Translations under genes and position numbers: made by a program
Shown here: positions 43,711 through 54,003 of the stretch, piece by piece
Position numbering within the stretch: the first letter of the stretch is position 1
Layout of the letters: every line of letters begins with the position of its first letter
Assembly: GCF_040207125.1 (NCBI RefSeq)
Contig: NZ_CP157940.1
Location: 1,922,001-1,986,000 of the forward strand
Length of the DNA: 64,000 nucleotides
Direction: 5' to 3'
From: Lacrimispora sp. BS-2
GTDB lineage: Bacteria > Bacillota > Clostridia > Lachnospirales > Lachnospiraceae
The notes under the pieces: model-generated
What the model saw: the letters and a program-made list of their open reading frames with translations, nothing else
Told to the model about the DNA's origin: nothing
Databases searched by the model: none

Positions 43711-44229
43711 TCACTTCTTCATCTGGGATAAATATTCCTGATAGCCGATCTGATCCAGTTTCTCCGCTTTTTCTGCTACCTCATTTTTTAAGTTTTCCGA
43801 GTATTCCTTCAGCCTTCCTAAAAGCTCCCCGTCATTGACTGCTAAAATCCTGGCTGCAAGGATTCCTGCATTGGTTCCTCCGCCTATAGCAACGGTTGCA
43901 ACCGGAACTCCGGAAGGCATCTGTACGATAGAATAAAGAGAATCCACTCCGCCAAGGTCCGAAGTCTTCATAGGAATGCCGATTACGGGCATTGGGAACA
44001 GAGCCGCGCACATTCCAGGAAGATGGGCTGCCTTGCCTGCACCGGCAATGATGACCTTTATGCCTCTTGCTTCCCCCGTTTTGGCATATTCAAAAAATAT
44101 ATCCGGTTCCCTGTGGGCGGAGATCACCGTCATCTCAAACTCCACTCCCAGTTTTTTCAAAACATCTGCTGCCTGAGCCATAACAGGCATATCAGAATCA
44201 CTTCCCATAACAATCGATACATTTGCCAT
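43711..44229 (-). CDS. purE: N5-carboxyaminoimidazole ribonucleotide mutase
   Basis: The 172-residue class I PurE begins [14 protein letters not shown] and has [12 protein letters not shown] and [20 protein letters not shown]. It is the first gene of the purine operon. The 170-bp AT-rich leader shows no guanine riboswitch that I could recognise. Confidence 0.95.
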   Translation of the reverse strand: MANVSIVMGSDSDMPVMAQAADVLKKLGVEFEMTVISAHREPDIFFEYAKTGEARGIKVIIAGAGKAAHLPGMCAALFPMPVIGIPMKTSDLGGVDSLYSIVQMPSGVPVATVAIGGGTNAGILAARILAVNDGELLGRLKEYSENLKNEVAEKAEKLDQIGYQEYLSQMKK

Positions 44230-44414
44230 AGTAAATTCTCCTTTTTTTGTTTGATGTGAAGATTCATTATTTGCAGTAATACATTTTATTAGTTTAATTA
44301 ATAATTATCGCTTATTAATTAACTTTTACTTATTAATTATAATACAAGTTTTTTTCTGCTTCGTCAATGGTTTTCTTAAAAATTTGGCCACACCCCCATG
44401 AGGGATACAAAAAA

Positions 44415-44457
44415 GCGGGAGAACCGGAAAGATATCTTACTCTCTCCGGCCTCCCGC
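44415..44457 (-). terminator. Chemoreceptor gene terminator
   Basis: GCGGGAG-GCCGGA pairs with TCCGG-TT-CTCCCGC on the minus strand and is followed by TTTTTTG, 15 bp after the stop of the gene at 44472. Confidence 0.85.
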
Positions 44458-44471
44458 CTGACTATGTATGG

Positions 44472-46292
44472 TTAATACTTTCCGCCTCCAAATGAGGATG
44501 GCTCCTCAAAATAAATTGGATCAATGGTAAGAGCCGGGACCTCCTGGTCTTCTGCATAAACCGGCGTTTCCGATGGGGATTCCATGGACCTGGATTCCGT
44601 CTCTTCCTTCTTGCCACCCTCATAAAGGTCAAAGCCCTCAACAAGTCCCTTCATGATCTGGGCCTGACCTGACAGTTCTTCGCTTGCCGCAGCACTTTGC
44701 TCCGCTGTAGCCGAATTAGTCTGAACTACGCAGGATATCTGATCAATTCCCTGTGCAACCTGATCAACTGCCACCGCCTGCTTGTCAGAAGCCAATGCAA
44801 TCTCTTCAATAATCGTATTAATGCGTCTGCTTCCTTCCACAACCGCCTGCATAGCCTTCGCTGTCTCAGCAGTAATTCTGGTTCCATTATCCACGGCGTG
44901 CATGCTTTCCTCAATAAGCAGCGTGGTGTTCTTTGCTGCTTCTCCGGACTTGCTTGCAAGGTTACGCACTTCATCCGCCACAACTGCAAAGCCTTTTCCG
45001 GCTTCTCCTGCACGGGCGGCTTCAACGGCCGCATTAAGCGCCAGGATATTCGTCTGGAATGCAATATCCTCAATGGCCTTTATGATCTTTCCAATTTCAT
45101 TGGACTTATCACTGATCTCCATCATGGCCTGGTTCATTTCTGACATTTTTTCACTGCTCTTTGCCACATTCCTGGTTGATTCCTCTGATGTGGAACGTGC
45201 CTCTTTTGCATTCTGGGCATTGACGTTTATCTGGTTTGATATATCACTTATGGCAGCTGCAAGCTCCTGAATGGAAGAAGCCTGCTCCGTAGCTCCCTGG
45301 GACAATGCCTGGGCGCCGGAGGATACCTGTTCCGAACCATTGGCTACCAGATCCGCTGACTGGTTAATGCGGAAAAGGGCTTCGCTTAAATTATTTCTGA
45401 TTCCGCACATGGCCATAAGAATCGGCTCATAATCCTGAACATACTGTTCCTGATGCTGGGATTCAATCCGAAAATCACCCATTGCCAATGATGTCAGCAA
45501 GTTGCTGATATCGTCAATCATGTTTCCAATATTGGAAATGGTGGTCCGCATGCTGTCAGCCAGAACTCCCAGCTCATCCTTTGACTGGTAGTTTAACTGG
45601 ATATGAAGGCTTCCCTTTGACATTTCCACTGCCGCCTTCTCGATTTCTTTAATAGGCGCCACGATGCTCTTGGTCGTGAAAATCGAAAAGCCCAATGTAG
45701 CTAATACAGCAAGGAACTGCAAAGCGACCACTGCTATCTGGGTTATTCCTGCCGCCTTCTGAGCGTTTATATAATTGTCATTGGCTCCTTTACTGGCATC
45801 GTCACTGATTTTCACCAGATCATCCTGAACCTTGGTGAAATAAGGATCTAATGATTCAAAGAATATATCTGCTGCCTGTCTGGTCTTATTTTCCCTTGCC
45901 AGTTTAAACACCTGATCCTTAAAAGGCTGAGCCTCATTTAAGGTATTCTCGATGCTGTCCACCATGGATTGGTCTCCCTGATAGTTTTCCCTTAAAAACT
46001 GTATCTTGTTACGGAATTCTTCAAGGTCCGCCTCTGCAGCATCAATATATTCACCGGTAGTCTGTAAGTCCAGGCTCATGGTTGCATATCCTACATTTTT
46101 AGCCGCGGACTGAATATCACGTCTCATCTCAAGAGTCTGCATATCGATCTGGTGTCCGTTGTTAAAGAAATCTACAAATTTACCGTTGTTTTGCCTTAAG
46201 CTTACCATGGAAATTGTGGAAACTATTAAAAACAGCACAAGGATAGCCCCAAAAGCAAGTCCAATTCTATTACCAATCTTTAAATTCTTCAC
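44472..46292 (-). CDS. Methyl-accepting chemotaxis protein
   Basis: The 606-residue receptor has a first membrane helix (residues 11-31), a four-helix-bundle sensor outside the cell (about 32-188), a second helix (about 189-212), HAMP (about 213-270) and a long cytoplasmic coiled coil with the hairpin tip [20 protein letters not shown] and [20 protein letters not shown]. The C-terminus lacks a CheR pentapeptide (ends FGGGKY). GGAGGACAAAGG precedes the ATG. Confidence 0.94.
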   Translation of the reverse strand: MKNLKIGNRIGLAFGAILVLFLIVSTISMVSLRQNNGKFVDFFNNGHQIDMQTLEMRRDIQSAAKNVGYATMSLDLQTTGEYIDAAEADLEEFRNKIQFLRENYQGDQSMVDSIENTLNEAQPFKDQVFKLARENKTRQAADIFFESLDPYFTKVQDDLVKISDDASKGANDNYINAQKAAGITQIAVVALQFLAVLATLGFSIFTTKSIVAPIKEIEKAAVEMSKGSLHIQLNYQSKDELGVLADSMRTTISNIGNMIDDISNLLTSLAMGDFRIESQHQEQYVQDYEPILMAMCGIRNNLSEALFRINQSADLVANGSEQVSSGAQALSQGATEQASSIQELAAAISDISNQINVNAQNAKEARSTSEESTRNVAKSSEKMSEMNQAMMEISDKSNEIGKIIKAIEDIAFQTNILALNAAVEAARAGEAGKGFAVVADEVRNLASKSGEAAKNTTLLIEESMHAVDNGTRITAETAKAMQAVVEGSRRINTIIEEIALASDKQAVAVDQVAQGIDQISCVVQTNSATAEQSAAASEELSGQAQIMKGLVEGFDLYEGGKKEETESRSMESPSETPVYAEDQEVPALTIDPIYFEEPSSFGGGKY

Positions 46293-46442
46293 CTTTGTCC
46301 TCCAATCACTTTATCTATCCTATTTTTGTATAACTACTAAATCCATATATATCTTATCGGCAAGTCTTGCTTTTTTATAAGCATTTTAATATAATTTGTT
46401 AAATTTTTGGATATTTCTCGTTTTTTTAATTATTTTTTGCAA

Positions 46443-48518
46443 TTAAAGTCCTGCTAAGGGAATATTTAATTCCTCCGTGCCCTCTAATACAAATCTGCCG
46501 TCATCAATAATTAAAACCCTTTCTCCGGAAACCGTGACAGCCTCTATCTTATCCAACTCCGCATAAGGTATAGTTATATCCGTATGACAGCTGAAATACG
46601 CCTTAGATACATCTTCTTTTCTGAGAATGGAAACTTCATTATCCCTGGCAATGATCTCCTTGCCATTGGGATTGTAAACAGGGCTTTCCTCCGCCCAGCT
46701 GTAACAGGTGTCGCCCACTGCAAAATGGGGTCCCATCTTTTCCACAATGAGGATTGGCAGTTTATCGATAATTCCGAACTTACGGGCCATAGCATAAGCC
46801 GTGGTATTGGTACCTATGGCAAACTCTCCCATGGGAAGGGTATCGTGGTTCTTTAAGATCACCTGTTTCACAAGGGCCTTTCCTTCCGACGGATCCTCAA
46901 AATTGCTGCAGGAATAGTCCTTTATCATACCATTTTCAAAGGTCATAACAAGATCTTTAAACTGGAAATCCGTAATATACACCGAACTGACTGCCAAAGT
47001 TCCTTCCGTTCCCGCAAGCCTTGGGGACGTAAACACTTCTCCAAGAGGAATGTTCACATCAGCCACACAGTTTTCAAACTTTGTTTCCTTATTCTTGTCT
47101 GTCAGCGGACGAAGGGCCACTTTAAGGCGGGTCCTGTTATTTCCTTTTCCCGTTACCTCCACATAATCTGCCTCATCCAGAACATCGATAACCGCCTGCT
47201 GGATTGCCTTATATTTCTCATAATCAAGGGTGTTGATTGCAATGGTCTCTTCAAATATCTTTTCAAAATCCTCCCCGATTTCCGGTACCGGAAAAGCAAT
47301 GATGGTGAAGCTGGTCTCATCTCCTGGTACGTATTGATTGAGAATTCTTGAGGTTTCATTGGACATTTCCGCTGAAAGCTTTTCCTGTTTGGCATCCAGA
47401 CGGTTGGCTTCCGGCTTATTCACCGGATCAAAGCCTTCTTTTCCAAAGGTTTCAAGCACTGCAGGCCCGGCAAAGGCTGCCGCCTGTTCCTTGTAGGTTT
47501 CATAAGCCACCTTTAAAACTGCCGCCTTCCGGTCTTTAAAGGCTTTATTCAGATAAAGTGCATCGTCGTAACGATGATCGTAATCATACTGTCTGTTAGG
47601 AGATGTACTGTAGTAACCGGACTTCCGGCCGGCATTGGTATTGACTGTCCAGACAGCCGCACGGCAAAGGATCACCTTAAGACCAAGCTTTTCGAAGTTC
47701 TCCATGGCATATTTCACCATGCGCTCAAAGCCCAGCTCATAACGGATCTGTACTGCTCCCTTTTTCTTTAAATCCCTTCCCATTACCTCAAATCCTTTGC
47801 GGTATCCTTCGGTATAGGTATCCGCCATAAGGCGTACCCTTTCCTCTGGCAGGGAATTTAAGAATTCTGCGGTTTTTAATTCTGAATCGGAAATATATTC
47901 GCCAAAATAATATAAATACCGAAGATCCCCTAAGTCATTCTCCCGGATGATATCCGCTGCAAAGGAAAGCGTCGGATCAAGCCCTTCCCTGACCCGGAAG
48001 GTAACCGTATGATCCGTATAATCGCTGACAAACCAGTAGATTACTTCCTTAATTTTGGAAACCTCAGGGATTTCCTCCTCAAATATGTTGTAAATTTCAA
48101 TCAGCGTTTCATTTAAAATGGTAAGATCCGTAAGTCTCCACTCATGGACAAAAACAATATCCCCGCGGATCTCCTTATACAGATACGAAAGAAGCTGGCC
48201 ATAGCCCTCTCCCAGCTTTGATACCGCATATGCCGGGTTCGCATAGCTCTCCTCATAATGGCCGGGTAAAATATCCTGATAAAGCTTCTGGTTCCATTCC
48301 CTTAAAGCCTCCACAGAAGCCTTTTTCTGGTCCCCGGACTGAGTAAACCGGAGATATTCCCCCATCATGGTGATGAAGGACGCTGTCCTGGCAAAATAAT
48401 CACGGTAAGGTTCCGGCACCGTTTGTTCCGTTGCCATCTGCCCGATCCGCTCCATTGACAGCTCAAAGCGCTCCTTAATATCCTCATTTTCCTGTTTGAA
48501 CAATACTTGATAATCCAT
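46443..48518 (-). CDS. M29-family aminopeptidase, long form
   Basis: The 691-residue metalloprotein has a helical N-terminal half and a C-terminal M29 domain with the ligands around KDYSCSNFEDPSEGK, MGEFAIGTNTTAYAMARKFG, IVEKMGPHFAVGDTCYSWAE and FSCHTDITIPY. M29 enzymes remove N-terminal residues with two metal ions; this long form carries about 280 extra residues. ATG 48518 follows AAAGGGGT; the frame to 48560 overlaps the DUF6142 gene upstream. Confidence 0.85.
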   Translation of the reverse strand: MDYQVLFKQENEDIKERFELSMERIGQMATEQTVPEPYRDYFARTASFITMMGEYLRFTQSGDQKKASVEALREWNQKLYQDILPGHYEESYANPAYAVSKLGEGYGQLLSYLYKEIRGDIVFVHEWRLTDLTILNETLIEIYNIFEEEIPEVSKIKEVIYWFVSDYTDHTVTFRVREGLDPTLSFAADIIRENDLGDLRYLYYFGEYISDSELKTAEFLNSLPEERVRLMADTYTEGYRKGFEVMGRDLKKKGAVQIRYELGFERMVKYAMENFEKLGLKVILCRAAVWTVNTNAGRKSGYYSTSPNRQYDYDHRYDDALYLNKAFKDRKAAVLKVAYETYKEQAAAFAGPAVLETFGKEGFDPVNKPEANRLDAKQEKLSAEMSNETSRILNQYVPGDETSFTIIAFPVPEIGEDFEKIFEETIAINTLDYEKYKAIQQAVIDVLDEADYVEVTGKGNNRTRLKVALRPLTDKNKETKFENCVADVNIPLGEVFTSPRLAGTEGTLAVSSVYITDFQFKDLVMTFENGMIKDYSCSNFEDPSEGKALVKQVILKNHDTLPMGEFAIGTNTTAYAMARKFGIIDKLPILIVEKMGPHFAVGDTCYSWAEESPVYNPNGKEIIARDNEVSILRKEDVSKAYFSCHTDITIPYAELDKIEAVTVSGERVLIIDDGRFVLEGTEELNIPLAGL

Positions 48519-48523
48519 AATCT

Positions 48524-48844
48524 TTACCCCTTTATTCCTATAATGATAAGCACTGTCCAAAGAATGATAAGGCCCAGACTGATCCCCATTCCTATTTTAG
48601 ACAGTATGTATTTTTTTTCCTTTTCAAAGAAAGAAAGAACACCATAAACCAGTGAAAAAAGTGAAATCAACAGGCTGCAGAAGCAGACAGCTGCCACATT
48701 AAGCTGCGCCTGCCCTTCAGCCATTACGGAGCTGACGATTCCAATGATTCCAAGTATAAGTGCCCCGATCGCAAGTCCCAGGGACAGAAAGCTTCTTTTT
48801 GCAAAGGGCTTTCTAATGTAGGACACTCTTTTCTGCTTTTGCAC
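48524..48844 (-). CDS. Small membrane protein, DUF6142-like
   Basis: The 106-residue protein has three hydrophobic helices (about 20-40, LGLAIGALILGIIGIVSSVM; 49-70; 82-103) and a basic N-terminus (MQKQKRVSYIRKPFAKRSF). It resembles the DUF6142 family from memory. It overlaps the VanZ gene by 32 bp and ends 5 bp before the M29 peptidase start, forming one operon. Confidence 0.7.
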   Translation of the reverse strand: MQKQKRVSYIRKPFAKRSFLSLGLAIGALILGIIGIVSSVMAEGQAQLNVAAVCFCSLLISLFSLVYGVLSFFEKEKKYILSKIGMGISLGLIILWTVLIIIGIKG

Positions 48845-49310
48845 GCCTTTTCCTCCTCATTCTCACTCTTGTATGCTGAATGATTTTATACAGGATGTAT
48901 CCAAGGATACCTCCCAGTGTATTCAATAACATGTCATCTACATCAAAGCATCCCACCTTGAAAATAAGCTGGGTGGTTTCAATGCTTAAGCTGAACAGAA
49001 AGCTTAAAAGCATTGTATTAAACCAGTGGCGGCTCCTGCGGCTGATGACCGGAAGAAAGAAGCCGCAGGGCATAAAGCCAACAATATTTCCCACAATATT
49101 CAGCAGAAAGGATTCCAGGCCGACCACATGGCGGTATATAATAAAACGCCGTATTTCCTTAAACGGGGTTAAGTTGTATGCATATTCCTGCTGGACCCGG
49201 CTCCCCCTGCCGAAATAATCGGAAAAAAATAAAAAGTATGCCAAAAAGATCAGGTAAACTATAAAGATTACCCAACCCATCTTCTGCCGTTTTGTCGCAT
49301 TTCTAATCAT
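48813..49310 (-). CDS. VanZ-family membrane protein
   Basis: The 165-residue protein has four to five hydrophobic helices and VanZ hallmarks: NLTPFKEIRRF, LLNIVGNIVGFMPCGFFLPV, SIETTQLIFKVGCFDVDDML and LNTLGGILGYILYK. VanZ proteins give low-level teicoplanin resistance in some hosts, but most are of unknown function. ATG 49310 follows TGGAGC; the longer frame to 49388 has no ribosome site. Confidence 0.88.
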   Translation of the reverse strand: MIRNATKRQKMGWVIFIVYLIFLAYFLFFSDYFGRGSRVQQEYAYNLTPFKEIRRFIIYRHVVGLESFLLNIVGNIVGFMPCGFFLPVISRRSRHWFNTMLLSFLFSLSIETTQLIFKVGCFDVDDMLLNTLGGILGYILYKIIQHTRVRMRRKRRAKAEKSVLH

Positions 49311-49479
49311 AACAGCTCCATCTATATGCGGTGCTATGGAAAACAGGTTTTCCTTAGCTGCCGCGGTATTCGCCCAATGAATATGCAAGCATATTCATTC
49401 CGCTCATTACTCGCGCCAAAAAGAGAGAGGCTGCTTATAAGCCACACCTTTCCACCAGCATCCTCTCCTATAATATCAG

Positions 49480-49629
49480 TTAAAATGTAATTTCAGATTT
49501 TCTCTTCAGCAAAAACGCTCCATTTATAATTGATATGGTCCCGGCGGCAATTCCTATAACGGTCATTACAATTCCAACACCAATACTTAAAGCGCCTATA
49601 TTTCTCATAGTTTTATAAACTCTCTCCAT
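49480..49629 (-). CDS. Small membrane protein, 49 residues
   Basis: From ATG 49629, with AAAGGAGAGC before it, the frame reads MERVYKTMRNIGALSIGVGI then VMTVIGIAAGTISIINGAFL and LKRKSEITF. One or two membrane helices are predicted. Similar short MER(V/I)YK-type proteins occur in Lachnospiraceae from memory. It follows the tandem repeats 49654-49796, which form its leader. Confidence 0.65.
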   Translation of the reverse strand: MERVYKTMRNIGALSIGVGIVMTVIGIAAGTISIINGAFLLKRKSEITF

Positions 49630-49653
49630 ACCAAGCTCTCCTTTCCTCTTTCA

Positions 49654-49796
49654 GCCCATGCTTCTTGGACATTAAGGTATACCCGCAGGGTGTTTCCTTA
49701 TTCCTGCCCATGCTTCTTGGGCATAAAGGGATACCCGCAGGGTATTTCCTTATTCCCGCCCACGCGTTTCGGGCATAAAGGTGTCCCTGAAAGGGA
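49654..49796. repeat. Three tandem 52-bp repeats
   Basis: Units start at 49654, 49706 and 49758 with the same 52-bp period; the third is shorter and more diverged. Each has two hairpins: GCCCA-n7-TGGGC and TACCC-GC-GGGTA (variants). They fill the space between pyrE and the 49-residue ORF. Confidence 0.8.
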
Positions 49797-50474
49797 TTAT
49801 TTTACGCCATAGATTTCGTAATAAGCGTCAATGGCCTCTTTTATACCATCATCAATAATAACTTTTCCATTATACTCCCTGTTATGCAGATATTCAATGA
49901 CTTCTGCCATGGAAACGATGGCTGCTGCTTTAAATCCATACTTCTCCTGGATTTCATCCAAAGCTCCCTTGTCCCCTTTTCCCTTTTCCATGCGGTTTAA
50001 GGAAACCATAAGGCCTAAAATCTCCACATCTCCCTGGGCCTTGATAATGGGGAAAGTCTCTTCAATGGATTTTCCGGAGGTCGTTACATCCTCTATAATC
50101 ACCACCCGGTCTCCATCCTTTATGGGGCTTCCGAGGAGGATACCTGCATCACCGCCATGATCCTTCTCCTCTTTTCTGTTTGAACAGTACTTGATTTCCT
50201 TTCCGTACAGCTCATGAAAAGCGATGGCAGTTGCTACGCTTAAGGGGATACCCTTATAAGCCGGCCCAAACAGAACATCAAAATCATCCCCAAAATTATC
50301 GTGGATGGCCTTTGCATAGTATTCTCCCAGTTTTTTTAGCTGCGCTCCTGTCACATAGGAACCTGCATTCATAAAAAATGGGGACTTTCTTCCACTTTTC
50401 AGTGTGAAGTCGCCAAATTTAAGGACATTGCTGTCTACCATAAATTCAATAAATTCCTGCTTATACTGTTCCAT
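49797..50474 (-). CDS. pyrE: Orotate phosphoribosyltransferase
   Basis: The 225-residue enzyme has KFGDFTLKSGRKSPFFMNAG, the flexible-loop CSNRKEEKDHGGD and the PRPP motif RVVIIEDVTTSGKSIEE. It makes OMP from orotate. Start at 50474 (MEQYKQEFIEF) is preferred over 50495 because of GAGAGGA 7 bases upstream. Last gene of pyrF-pyrK-pyrD-pyrE. Confidence 0.95.
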   Translation of the reverse strand: MEQYKQEFIEFMVDSNVLKFGDFTLKSGRKSPFFMNAGSYVTGAQLKKLGEYYAKAIHDNFGDDFDVLFGPAYKGIPLSVATAIAFHELYGKEIKYCSNRKEEKDHGGDAGILLGSPIKDGDRVVIIEDVTTSGKSIEETFPIIKAQGDVEILGLMVSLNRMEKGKGDKGALDEIQEKYGFKAAAIVSMAEVIEYLHNREYNGKVIIDDGIKEAIDAYYEIYGVK

Positions 50475-50506
50475 TTTTTTATCCTCTCTATCCAAAATAG
50501 TGCCTC

Positions 50507-51409
50507 TTACCGTACAGCTCCAATCAGTTCCCTGATATCCTCTACATGATATTTCTTCATATAATCCTCTATGCCCTTAACTACCTCTTCCGCAGCATAA
50601 GGATTCCGGAAATTGGCTGTTCCCACGGAAACAGCCGTAGCCCCTGCAAGAATAAATTCCATGGCATCCTCAGCATTCATGATTCCGCCCATGCCGATTA
50701 TAGGAAGCTTCACCGCATTGGCAGCCTGATATACCATGCGCACTGCAATGGGCTTAATAGCAGGGCCTGACAATCCTCCCGTTTTATTGGCGACAGCAAA
50801 GGTGCGGCGGTTAATATCGATTTTCATACCGGTCAAGGTGTTAATGAGGGAGAGCACATCTGCGCCTCCGGCCTCAGCCGCCTTTGCCATTACCCCAATA
50901 TCCGTCACGTTGGGGCTCAGCTTCATGATGACCGGCTGCTTTGCATACCTTTTAACTTCCCTTGTTATGGCTTCAACCGCTTTGGGATCCTGCCCAAAGG
51001 CGATTCCTCCCTCTTTTACATTGGGGCAGGAAATGTTGATCTCCAGCATATCCACCGGCTCATCTGCCAGCCGCTCCACAACTTCAATATAATCTTCTGT
51101 GGTCTTTCCGCACACATTGACAATGATTTTCGTATCATACTTCTTTAAAAACGGAATATCTCTCTTAATAAAAACTTCCATTCCAGGATTCTGAAGGCCG
51201 ATGGCATTGATCATGCCTCCGTAGGTTTCCGCGATTCTGGGTGTCGGGTTACCGGGCCACGGCACATTAGCCACACCTTTTGTAACCACCGCGCCCAAAT
51301 GATTTAAATCAATCATCTCGCTGTATTCCTCACCGGAACCAAAGGTGCCGGAAGCAGTCATAACCGGATTCTTAAGCTCCACTCCGGCCAGATTTACTTT
51401 CGTATTCAT
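50507..51409 (-). CDS. pyrD: Dihydroorotate dehydrogenase B, catalytic subunit
   Basis: The 300-residue FMN enzyme contains VMTASGTFGSGEEY, LEINISCPNVKEGG with the catalytic Cys of class 1B, and NTLTGMKIDINRR. It works with PyrK using NAD+. Its ATG directly abuts the pyrK stop. Confidence 0.96.
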   Translation of the reverse strand: MNTKVNLAGVELKNPVMTASGTFGSGEEYSEMIDLNHLGAVVTKGVANVPWPGNPTPRIAETYGGMINAIGLQNPGMEVFIKRDIPFLKKYDTKIIVNVCGKTTEDYIEVVERLADEPVDMLEINISCPNVKEGGIAFGQDPKAVEAITREVKRYAKQPVIMKLSPNVTDIGVMAKAAEAGGADVLSLINTLTGMKIDINRRTFAVANKTGGLSGPAIKPIAVRMVYQAANAVKLPIIGMGGIMNAEDAMEFILAGATAVSVGTANFRNPYAAEEVVKGIEDYMKKYHVEDIRELIGAVR

Positions 51410-52186
51410 CTAAAATTCTACCTCCTCAGCCTTAAATACCGGACCATCCTTGCAGATACGCTTATTGTGAACCATGGAATGCTCGTCCACTGACTTGCTT
51501 TTGCATACGCAGGCAAGACAGGCTCCAATGCCGCAGGCCATCTTTTCCTCCAGGGAAAGATAACATTCCATTTCATTTTCAAAGGCATAGGCCTTAAGAG
51601 CCTTTAGCATGGGAGTAGGACCGCAGGCAAAAATCACATCGCCCTTTAAGCCGTTTTCCCGGATGGCATCTAAAACATTACCCTTAGTTCCGGTGCTTCC
51701 GTCCTCTGTGGCAATATAAGTATCTCCATATGGGTGAAATTCTTCATTTAAAAACAGGGCATCCCGGTATCCAAGCACCACCTGTTTCTCGCAGGGCAAA
51801 TGCTTTGCCAGCTCCAGCATGGGAGGAATTCCAATTCCGCCGCCGATCAAAAATGCCTTTTTCCCTTTTCCGCCGGCTTCAAGGGGAAATCCATTGCCAA
51901 GAGGTCCCATGACCTCAACGGAATCACCTTCCCTGTAATGGGAGAACTCTTCCGTTCCTTCCCCCACAACCCGGTACACCAGCCGTAAAAGCCCCTTCTT
52001 CTTATCAGTCTCACAAATACTGATGGGGCGGGGCAAAAGCTTTGCCCCATCCTTTGTATATAGGTCAACAAACTGTCCCGGTTCTGCCTGGGCAGCGATT
52101 TCCTCTGTCTTAATCCACATGCTGTATACATCATCTCCGAGCCGTGTCTGGCTGGCAACCACTGCAATTTCCTTTACCTTTGCCAT
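51410..52186 (-). CDS. pyrK: Dihydroorotate dehydrogenase B, electron transfer subunit
   Basis: The 258-residue protein has the FAD motif LLPRPISI, the NAD fold FLIGGGIGIPPMLELA and the [2Fe-2S] Cys ligands in EKMACGIGACLACVCK and later RICKDGPVF. It passes electrons from PyrD to NAD+. Confidence 0.95.
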   Translation of the reverse strand: MAKVKEIAVVASQTRLGDDVYSMWIKTEEIAAQAEPGQFVDLYTKDGAKLLPRPISICETDKKKGLLRLVYRVVGEGTEEFSHYREGDSVEVMGPLGNGFPLEAGGKGKKAFLIGGGIGIPPMLELAKHLPCEKQVVLGYRDALFLNEEFHPYGDTYIATEDGSTGTKGNVLDAIRENGLKGDVIFACGPTPMLKALKAYAFENEMECYLSLEEKMACGIGACLACVCKSKSVDEHSMVHNKRICKDGPVFKAEEVEF

Positions 52187-52195
52187 GCGATCCCC

Positions 52196-53113
52196 CTATA
52201 ATACCCTGTTGATATCGGAAACCATATCAATAACCGCCTGTCTGGAGGCTTCACCGAAATGCTCTCCGCCAAACCGGGCGTAGCTTTCAGATTTATAGGC
52301 TGCAATAATTCCCCTGGAGGAATTTACAATAGCTCCCAGGCCGTCCTCGTTAAAGCAGGGCTTTAAATCCTCTGCCGTTCCTCCCTGGGCGCCGTATCCT
52401 GGCACCAGGAAATAGGTGTTTGGCATCAGCCTGCGGAGAATCCTGCTCATCTCCGGGTAGGTGGCCCCCACAACAGCTCCCACATTGCTGTAAGTGCCAT
52501 CCATGCATTCTGCTCCCCATTCCACGACCTTTTCTGCAACCAGTTCATACAGCGGCCTTCCGTCAATCAGCTGATCCTGGAATTCACCGCTGGAAGGATT
52601 GGAGGTTTTCACAAGAACGAAAAGGCCCTTGTCTTCTTCCCTGCATACATCCACAAAGGGCTTCACGCCATCGGTCCCCAAATATGGATTGACCGTAAGG
52701 AAATCTGTACCGAAAGCAGAAAAGCTTTGGTTTCCAATCTTCACCTTACCGATGTGCGCAGTAGCATAAGCGGCTGATGTGGAACCAATATCTCCTCTCT
52801 TAGCATCTCCAATGACGAAAAGCCCCTTTTCCTGGCAATAGTTCACAGTCTTTGTATACGCTTTCAGGCCTTCGATGCCAAACTGTTCGTACATGGCAAT
52901 CTGAGGCTTAACGGATGGAATCAGATCATATACATGATCAATAATTTCTTTATTGAACTGCCAAATAGCTTCCGCAGCACCTTCTAAGGTTTCACCGAAT
53001 TCTTCAAATGCCTTCTTTGTAACATGCTCTGGTATATAGTTTAACATGGGGTCCAAACCTACACAGATTGGGGCCTTTGTTTTTTGAATTTTGTTTATTA
53101 ACTGCCTGATCAT
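52196..53113 (-). CDS. pyrF: Orotidine 5'-phosphate decarboxylase
   Basis: The 305-residue type 2 enzyme has PICVGLDPMLNYIPEHV, the active-site VIGDAKRGDIGSTSAAYA with Lys and Asp, and LVPGYGAQGGTAED. First of the four pyrimidine genes; pyrK follows by 9 bp. Confidence 0.95.
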   Translation of the reverse strand: MIRQLINKIQKTKAPICVGLDPMLNYIPEHVTKKAFEEFGETLEGAAEAIWQFNKEIIDHVYDLIPSVKPQIAMYEQFGIEGLKAYTKTVNYCQEKGLFVIGDAKRGDIGSTSAAYATAHIGKVKIGNQSFSAFGTDFLTVNPYLGTDGVKPFVDVCREEDKGLFVLVKTSNPSSGEFQDQLIDGRPLYELVAEKVVEWGAECMDGTYSNVGAVVGATYPEMSRILRRLMPNTYFLVPGYGAQGGTAEDLKPCFNEDGLGAIVNSSRGIIAAYKSESYARFGGEHFGEASRQAVIDMVSDINRVL

Positions 53114-53167
53114 AGCTTCCTCCTTGGATCTCTTCGCCCTTATTTTTCTCTATTCTTACCAATTCTA

Positions 53168-53824
53168 TCATAAGAAAGAACTGGCTTCAAGCCTTTTGCC
53201 AAACTGATCGAAAAAATCCTGGTCCCTGTCATAGGGCGTAAGATAAAACTGCTTTAAAACATACATGCTGATCTTATTTGCCAACGCCTGATCCCCATCT
53301 TCTTCCATTTTCCTTTCCAGCCGTTTTAAAAAGAAATGCCAGTCTGACACGTATTTCTCATACCGCTTTGCATCAGGGGTATCAATCCATTTACGCACCT
53401 TGACCTTTGCCCTGTTTTCCCTTCTGCACTCATGCACCTGGAGAAAATATTGAAACCCCTGTTCATCATAGATCCGCCCCAATGGGAACAGACGGCAGAT
53501 TCCAGGGCGGAAGCTATGAATCCCGCATCGCCCTTCCTGGTTTAAAAAACCGCACCTTTCCTCTTTTCCTCCCATTTTTAAGTTAGGCAGTACGATTCCA
53601 TCCACCACATTTAGTTCCAGCTTATCTGCAAGCAGTGCCTCCAGGGTACAACGGAGATTTTCCGTCAGCCGGAAACAGTCAAGGGGATCCAGGATAACCG
53701 ACTGCCCCATCCCCTGACAGCAGGCAAAACAGCCCTTGCAATCGCCGCAATCAGCCTTTACCATATCGTTTAAGCCGTATAATTTTCCATCTGAGATCTC
53801 TTTCCAATCGATTTCCCGTTTCAT
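53168..53824 (-). CDS. YkgJ-family cysteine cluster protein
   Basis: The 218-residue protein has the Cys-rich pattern DCGDCKGCFACCQGMGQSVI, then CGFLNQEGRCGIHSFRPGIC and a later Cys (VHECRRENRAK), which likely bind a zinc or Fe-S cluster. Function unknown. It lies 54 bp upstream of pyrF on the same strand. Confidence 0.85.
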   Translation of the reverse strand: MKREIDWKEISDGKLYGLNDMVKADCGDCKGCFACCQGMGQSVILDPLDCFRLTENLRCTLEALLADKLELNVVDGIVLPNLKMGGKEERCGFLNQEGRCGIHSFRPGICRLFPLGRIYDEQGFQYFLQVHECRRENRAKVKVRKWIDTPDAKRYEKYVSDWHFFLKRLERKMEEDGDQALANKISMYVLKQFYLTPYDRDQDFFDQFGKRLEASSFL

Positions 53825-53976
53825 GAATAATATTCCTCAACTTTCTTTTTAACAAACATGGATATTCTACCATTTCCGGCCAATACATTCAATGACAGAT
53901 TAATTTGTTTGTAAAAGTCAACACTTGTTTATGTGAAACCGTAAATTCAGGACTTCACAGAATTTTTACAAACTAA

Positions 53977-54003
53977 TTAGCACTCACCTCTTGACAGTGC
54001 TGA
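53977..54003 (+). promoter_or_regulatory. CIRCE-like HrcA operator
   Basis: TTAGCACTC, nine bases, CAGTGCTGA: the left half is a perfect CIRCE arm, the right matches 7 of 9 to GAGTGCTAA. It overlaps the -35 of the small heat-shock gene. Confidence 0.8.

Noticed and set aside
44230..44410. Guanine riboswitch upstream of purE
   Set aside because: The AT-rich leader lacks the conserved purine-aptamer loops and stems.
49654..49796. CRISPR array
   Set aside because: The repeats are contiguous with no variable spacers; no cas genes are present.
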